Source of the DNA: a virus
Length of the DNA: 23,709 bases
Virus record (IMG/VR): IMGVR_UViG_3300018420_000118
Span: 1 to 23,709 of that record
Reading direction: 5' to 3' (one strand)
The notes below the pieces were generated by a model. The model saw only the letters and a program-made list of their open reading frames with translations. It was not told the DNA's origin and made no database searches. Numbering within the stretch: the first letter of the stretch is position 1; every line of letters starts with the position of its first letter. A program made the position numbers and the translations under genes. Positions 20,606 to 23,709 of this stretch are shown piece by piece.

Positions 20606-20976
20606 TGGCTAGAGAACTAAACGAAAGACAACAGAAGTTTCTGGAAGTCCTTTTTGAAGAGGCTGGCGGTGACGTAGTTGCCGCTAAGAAACTGGCAGGG
20701 TATTCAGAGACTACTGCTACAACTGCAATTGTAAGAGGTCTCAAGGAAGAGATACTTGAAGCAACGCAGATGTACATGGCACGTAACGCACCTAAAGCTG
20801 CTATGGCTGTAACAGGCGCACTGTACGACCCAACTGAACTTGGTATTCGTGATAAGATGGCAGCAGCTAAAGAACTGCTTGACCGTACAGGTCTAATTAA
20901 AACTGAAAAGGTACAGGTAGAAGCCGCTGGCGGTGTTATGCTTATGCCTCCTAAAGCAGCAAGTGCCGATGACTAG
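20605..20976 (+). CDS. terS: terminase small subunit
   Basis: 123 residues. N-terminal NERQQKFLEVLFEEAGGDVV, then AAKKLAGYSETTATT, is the helix-turn-helix start of small terminase subunits (usual form: ...Q..F....F.......AA..AGYS). It would recognise the packaging site and hand DNA to the large subunit two genes on. The middle is helical and may oligomerise. Overlaps the next gene by eight bases. Confidence 0.8.
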   Translation: MARELNERQQKFLEVLFEEAGGDVVAAKKLAGYSETTATTAIVRGLKEEILEATQMYMARNAPKAAMAVTGALYDPTELGIRDKMAAAKELLDRTGLIKTEKVQVEAAGGVMLMPPKAASADD

Positions 20977-21370
20977 AACAGCAGGGCAGTGGAAGTTACC
21001 ACAGCCAACAGATATTAAAGAACAAAACGAATGGGTACAGATACCACGCATTGCACGTACTGTTCCGTTTGGTTATAAGCAAAATGAAGAAGACCCCGAC
21101 ATTCTTGACCCCATTCCAACTGAGTTGGATTTGCTTGAAAAAGCCAGAGCGTACATAAATCAATATAGCTATCGTGAAGTAGCTAACTGGCTAAGTACAA
21201 ATAGTGGTAGATACATATCACATGTAGGATTAAGAAAGCGGTTAAGTAATGAGCGACAGCGTAAGAACCAAGCTAAAAGCCTCCGTCAGTGGGCAGAATA
21301 TGCGGAAAAGGCAATCGCCAAAGCGCAAAAAATCGAAGCCCAAAGAACGGGTGCAACAGCAGCAGGTTGA
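20969..21370 (+). CDS. helix-turn-helix protein between terminase subunits
   Basis: 133 residues. SYREVANWLSTNSGRYISHV followed by GLRKRL (about 68-93) reads as a recombinase-like helix-turn-helix; the rest is charged. It sits between small and large terminase genes, which suggests a packaging accessory or a second DNA-recognition factor. Its 3' end overlaps the large-subunit gene by 71 or 122 bases, depending on which start is used there. Confidence 0.65.
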   Translation: MTRTAGQWKLPQPTDIKEQNEWVQIPRIARTVPFGYKQNEEDPDILDPIPTELDLLEKARAYINQYSYREVANWLSTNSGRYISHVGLRKRLSNERQRKNQAKSLRQWAEYAEKAIAKAQKIEAQRTGATAAG

Positions 21371-22817
21371 GATACAAGAGGTAGAGTCTGAGGCTGCTGA
21401 GTTTGAAAGTATAGAAGAGACAGCTAACGTACTCTTTAAACCTAACCCCGGCCCACAGACAGACTTTCTTGCAGCAAGTGAACGTGAAGTTCTTTACGGT
21501 GGTTCAGCAGGTGGTGGTAAATCATATGCCATGCTTGCAGACCCGCTTCGCTACATGGGGCATCCACAGTTTAGTGGTTTGCTGCTCCGACACACCACGG
21601 AAGAGTTACGTGAACTGATATTTAAATCACAGGAACTCTATCCAAAAATCTGGCCCGGAATAAAGTGGTCAGAACGTAAGATGCAGTGGACTGCGCCATC
21701 TGGAGCGAGGTTGTGGATGTCATACCTCGATAGAGATGAAGATGTCCTGCGTTATCAGGGTCTGGCTTTTAGCTGGATAGGCTTTGACGAACTGACCCAA
21801 TGGGGAAGCCCATATGCATGGAACTACATGCGAAGTCGTCTACGGTCCACTGCCCCTGACCTGCCCATCTTTATGAGGGCAACTACAAACCCCGGTGGAA
21901 GAGGTCATCACTGGGTAAAGAAAATGTTTATTGACCCAGCACCATACAATAAGGCATACGATGCGACAGATATTGAAACAGGTGAAACTCTCAGGTATCC
22001 AGCAGGGCATAGCAAGGCTGGGAAGCCACTATTTAAACGTAGGTTCATTCCTGCTAGATTATCTGACAACCCGTATCTCTCTGAAGCAGGTGACTACGAA
22101 GCTATGCTCTTGTCGCTCCCAGAGCAACAGCGCAGACAACTCCTCGAAGGTGATTGGGATATTAAAGAAGGTGCTGCGTTCACAGAGTTTGACCGTAGTG
22201 TTCATGTTATTGAACCTTTTAATATTCCTAGCAATTGGGTTAAGTTTAGAGCATGTGATTACGGGTATGGTTCTTACAGCGGTGTTGTTTGGTTCGCTGT
22301 CGCACCGTCTGAGCAACTCATTGTGTACAGGGAATTGTATGTGTCAAAAGTCCTAGCTACGGACTTAGCTGACATGGTATTAGAATTAGAGGCTGAAGAT
22401 GGAAATATTAAATATGGTGTCTTGGATAGCAGTCTTTGGCATAAGCGTGGTGATACTGGACCGTCTCTTGCGGAACAGATGATAAGCAGAGGTTGTAGGT
22501 GGAGACCATCAGACCGTAGCCGTGGTAGTCGTGTAGCAGGTAAAAATGAAATACACAGACGTTTACAGATAGATGAATTTACAGAAGAGCCTAGACTTGT
22601 TTTCTTTGATAGTTGCACAAACATTATCTCCCAGATACCATCCATACCTCTGGATAAGAAAAATCCAGAAGATGTGGACACGAAAGCAGAAGACCACTTG
22701 TACGATGCATTAAGGTATGGTATAATGTCACGACCAAGGTTCAGTATATTTGATTATGACCCTATGGGTAGACCCGGTGGTGGTATGCAAGTTGCAGACG
22801 CTACCTTTGGATACTAA
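21249..22817 (+). CDS. terL: terminase large subunit
   Basis: 522 residues from the first ATG. ATPase: Walker A GGSAGGGKS (84-92), Walker B SWIGFDE (Asp180, Glu181) and the coupling motif RATTNPGG (about 210-217). Nuclease domain (RNase H fold): Asp337 in FRACDYGY, Asp393 in VLDSSLW and Asp482 or Asp486 in EDHLYDALRYG. It drives ATP-dependent DNA packaging and cuts the concatemer. A second ATG at 21300 is possible; the first 50 residues are charged and linker-like, so either could be real. Upstream overlap is with the helix-turn-helix gene in another frame. Confidence 0.95.
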   Translation: MSDSVRTKLKASVSGQNMRKRQSPKRKKSKPKERVQQQQVEIQEVESEAAEFESIEETANVLFKPNPGPQTDFLAASEREVLYGGSAGGGKSYAMLADPLRYMGHPQFSGLLLRHTTEELRELIFKSQELYPKIWPGIKWSERKMQWTAPSGARLWMSYLDRDEDVLRYQGLAFSWIGFDELTQWGSPYAWNYMRSRLRSTAPDLPIFMRATTNPGGRGHHWVKKMFIDPAPYNKAYDATDIETGETLRYPAGHSKAGKPLFKRRFIPARLSDNPYLSEAGDYEAMLLSLPEQQRRQLLEGDWDIKEGAAFTEFDRSVHVIEPFNIPSNWVKFRACDYGYGSYSGVVWFAVAPSEQLIVYRELYVSKVLATDLADMVLELEAEDGNIKYGVLDSSLWHKRGDTGPSLAEQMISRGCRWRPSDRSRGSRVAGKNEIHRRLQIDEFTEEPRLVFFDSCTNIISQIPSIPLDKKNPEDVDTKAEDHLYDALRYGIMSRPRFSIFDYDPMGRPGGGMQVADATFGY

Positions 22818-22828
22818 GGAAGAAAAGT

Positions 22829-23709
22829 ATGGATGAAGATGACATCATGATTGAAGATGACGCTATTGCGTTAGAGGACACAGATGACTCTGTTGTTTTT
22901 GATGCAGACGTGTCAAACATCATTCCATTTATCGTAGAACGATATCAACGTGCAGAAGACTATAGATATCAAGACGAAGAGCGTTGGTTAAGAGCCTATC
23001 GCAATTATCGTGGTTTATATGGCCCGGATGTTCAGTTTACAGAAGCGGAGAAGTCACGTGTCTTTATTAAAGTTACTAAGACCAAAACGCTTGCTGCATA
23101 TGGTCAAATCGTTGATGTTTTATTTGCTAGTAATAAGTTTCCTTTATCTATTGAGCCTACAACACTTCCTGAAGGGGTAGTTGCCGATGTACACTTTGAC
23201 CCAAAAGAACCGGAACAGATGCAAGCGTCTACTTCGCTTACAAGCCCGTATGGCTTTAAGGGAGATGGAAAGGATTTGCCACCGGGTGCAACAGCTACGA
23301 GTTTGTCTGAGAAACTTGGCGCACTCGAAGAAAAATTAGAACCTGTTCAAGATAAACTGAAAGAAGGTCCGGGTAAAACACCTACTGCAATTGAATTTAG
23401 TCCAGCAATGATTGCTGCTAAAAAGATGCAAAAGAAAATACACGACCAGCTTGAAGAGTCAGGTGCTAACAAAAACTTGCGTAGTAGTGCATTTGAGATG
23501 GCACTGTTTGGCACAGGCATCATGAAAGGTCCATTTGCAAAGGACAAAGAATATCCTAACTGGGATGATGAGGGTAACTACGACCCTATGTTTAAAACTG
23601 TGCCACAGGTAGACCATGTGTCTGTGTGGAACTTTTATCCAGACCCAGATGCTAATAATATGGATGAGGCACAGTACGTTATTGAACGTCATAAAATGTC
23701 ACGTTCACA
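22829..23709 (+). CDS. portal protein, N-terminal part (cut by window edge)
   Basis: 293 codons without a stop, running off the right edge. Acidic start (DEDDIMIEDDAIALEDTDDS), then ERYQRAEDYRYQDEERWLRA, TKTKTLAAYGQIVDVLFASN and, later, SAFEMALFGTGIMKGPFAK and DHVSVWNFYPDPDANNMDEA. Position straight after the large terminase and the FYPDPDA and GTGI segments fit podoviral-type portal proteins. It would form the dodecameric portal of the head. AAGGAAGAAAAGT precedes the ATG. Confidence 0.8.
   Translation, partial: MDEDDIMIEDDAIALEDTDDSVVFDADVSNIIPFIVERYQRAEDYRYQDEERWLRAYRNYRGLYGPDVQFTEAEKSRVFIKVTKTKTLAAYGQIVDVLFASNKFPLSIEPTTLPEGVVADVHFDPKEPEQMQASTSLTSPYGFKGDGKDLPPGATATSLSEKLGALEEKLEPVQDKLKEGPGKTPTAIEFSPAMIAAKKMQKKIHDQLEESGANKNLRSSAFEMALFGTGIMKGPFAKDKEYPNWDDEGNYDPMFKTVPQVDHVSVWNFYPDPDANNMDEAQYVIERHKMSRS

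Overview
The window looks like part of a tailed-phage genome, most likely a marine podovirus of the SAR116-phage HMO-2011 type. Three things point there. First, a family A DNA polymerase carries a DnaJ-like zinc finger (CxxCxGxG) between its exonuclease and polymerase domains, the known hallmark of HMO-2011-type phages. Second, the replication set is T7-like: endonuclease I, exonuclease, candidate ssDNA-binding protein, polymerase, helicase and primase. Third, there is a train of short basic or Gly/Met-rich proteins of kinds common in marine phages. The host cannot be read from the sequence; a marine alphaproteobacterium is the natural guess. The DNA is moderately AT-rich, has no tRNA or rRNA genes, and is densely packed on both arms.

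The layout is divergent. From about 12990 leftward, all genes lie on the minus strand. In order of transcription these are: a cluster of about twenty very small genes (12988 down to 8163) that includes three or more zinc-ribbon miniproteins, two membrane miniproteins and a Gp88-family protein; a DUF932-type protein; a tyrosine integrase; a zinc-ribbon/TOPRIM primase; a DnaB-like helicase; the DNA polymerase; a candidate SSB with an acidic tail; a Cas4/RecB-like Fe-S exonuclease; and, cut by the window edge, a T7 gp3-like Holliday-junction endonuclease. From about 13921 rightward all genes are on the plus strand: small basic proteins, a histone-H1-like Lys/Ala-rich protein, proteins with repeated MRGGMA tails, a small probable virion protein, membrane/coiled-coil proteins, a holin and a second holin-like protein, a T4-type lysozyme, small and large terminase subunits, and a truncated portal.

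The two arms are separated by about 930 bp of non-coding control DNA (12989-13920). It carries a perfect consensus promoter (TTGACA-17-TATAAT) pointing right, five CACTTA elements just downstream of it with near-mirror spacing, a perfect 14-bp palindrome, and a cluster of CTAAC/GTTAG half-sites.

The main new observation concerns leftward regulation. The leftward arm is punctuated by a recurring promoter-like element, TTGACA, 16-18 bp, usually TGn directly before a TA-starting -10. It often sits inside the 3' end of the preceding gene, a short distance upstream of the next start codon. This would make the arm a chain of individually promoted replication genes rather than one operon. Leftward small genes also re-use two nearly identical start cassettes (GGAGAATGAAGATG and GGAGATTGACAGATG); the first simultaneously encodes the acidic tail of the upstream protein. 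In contrast, many rightward genes join by TAATG overlaps with weak ribosome-binding sites.
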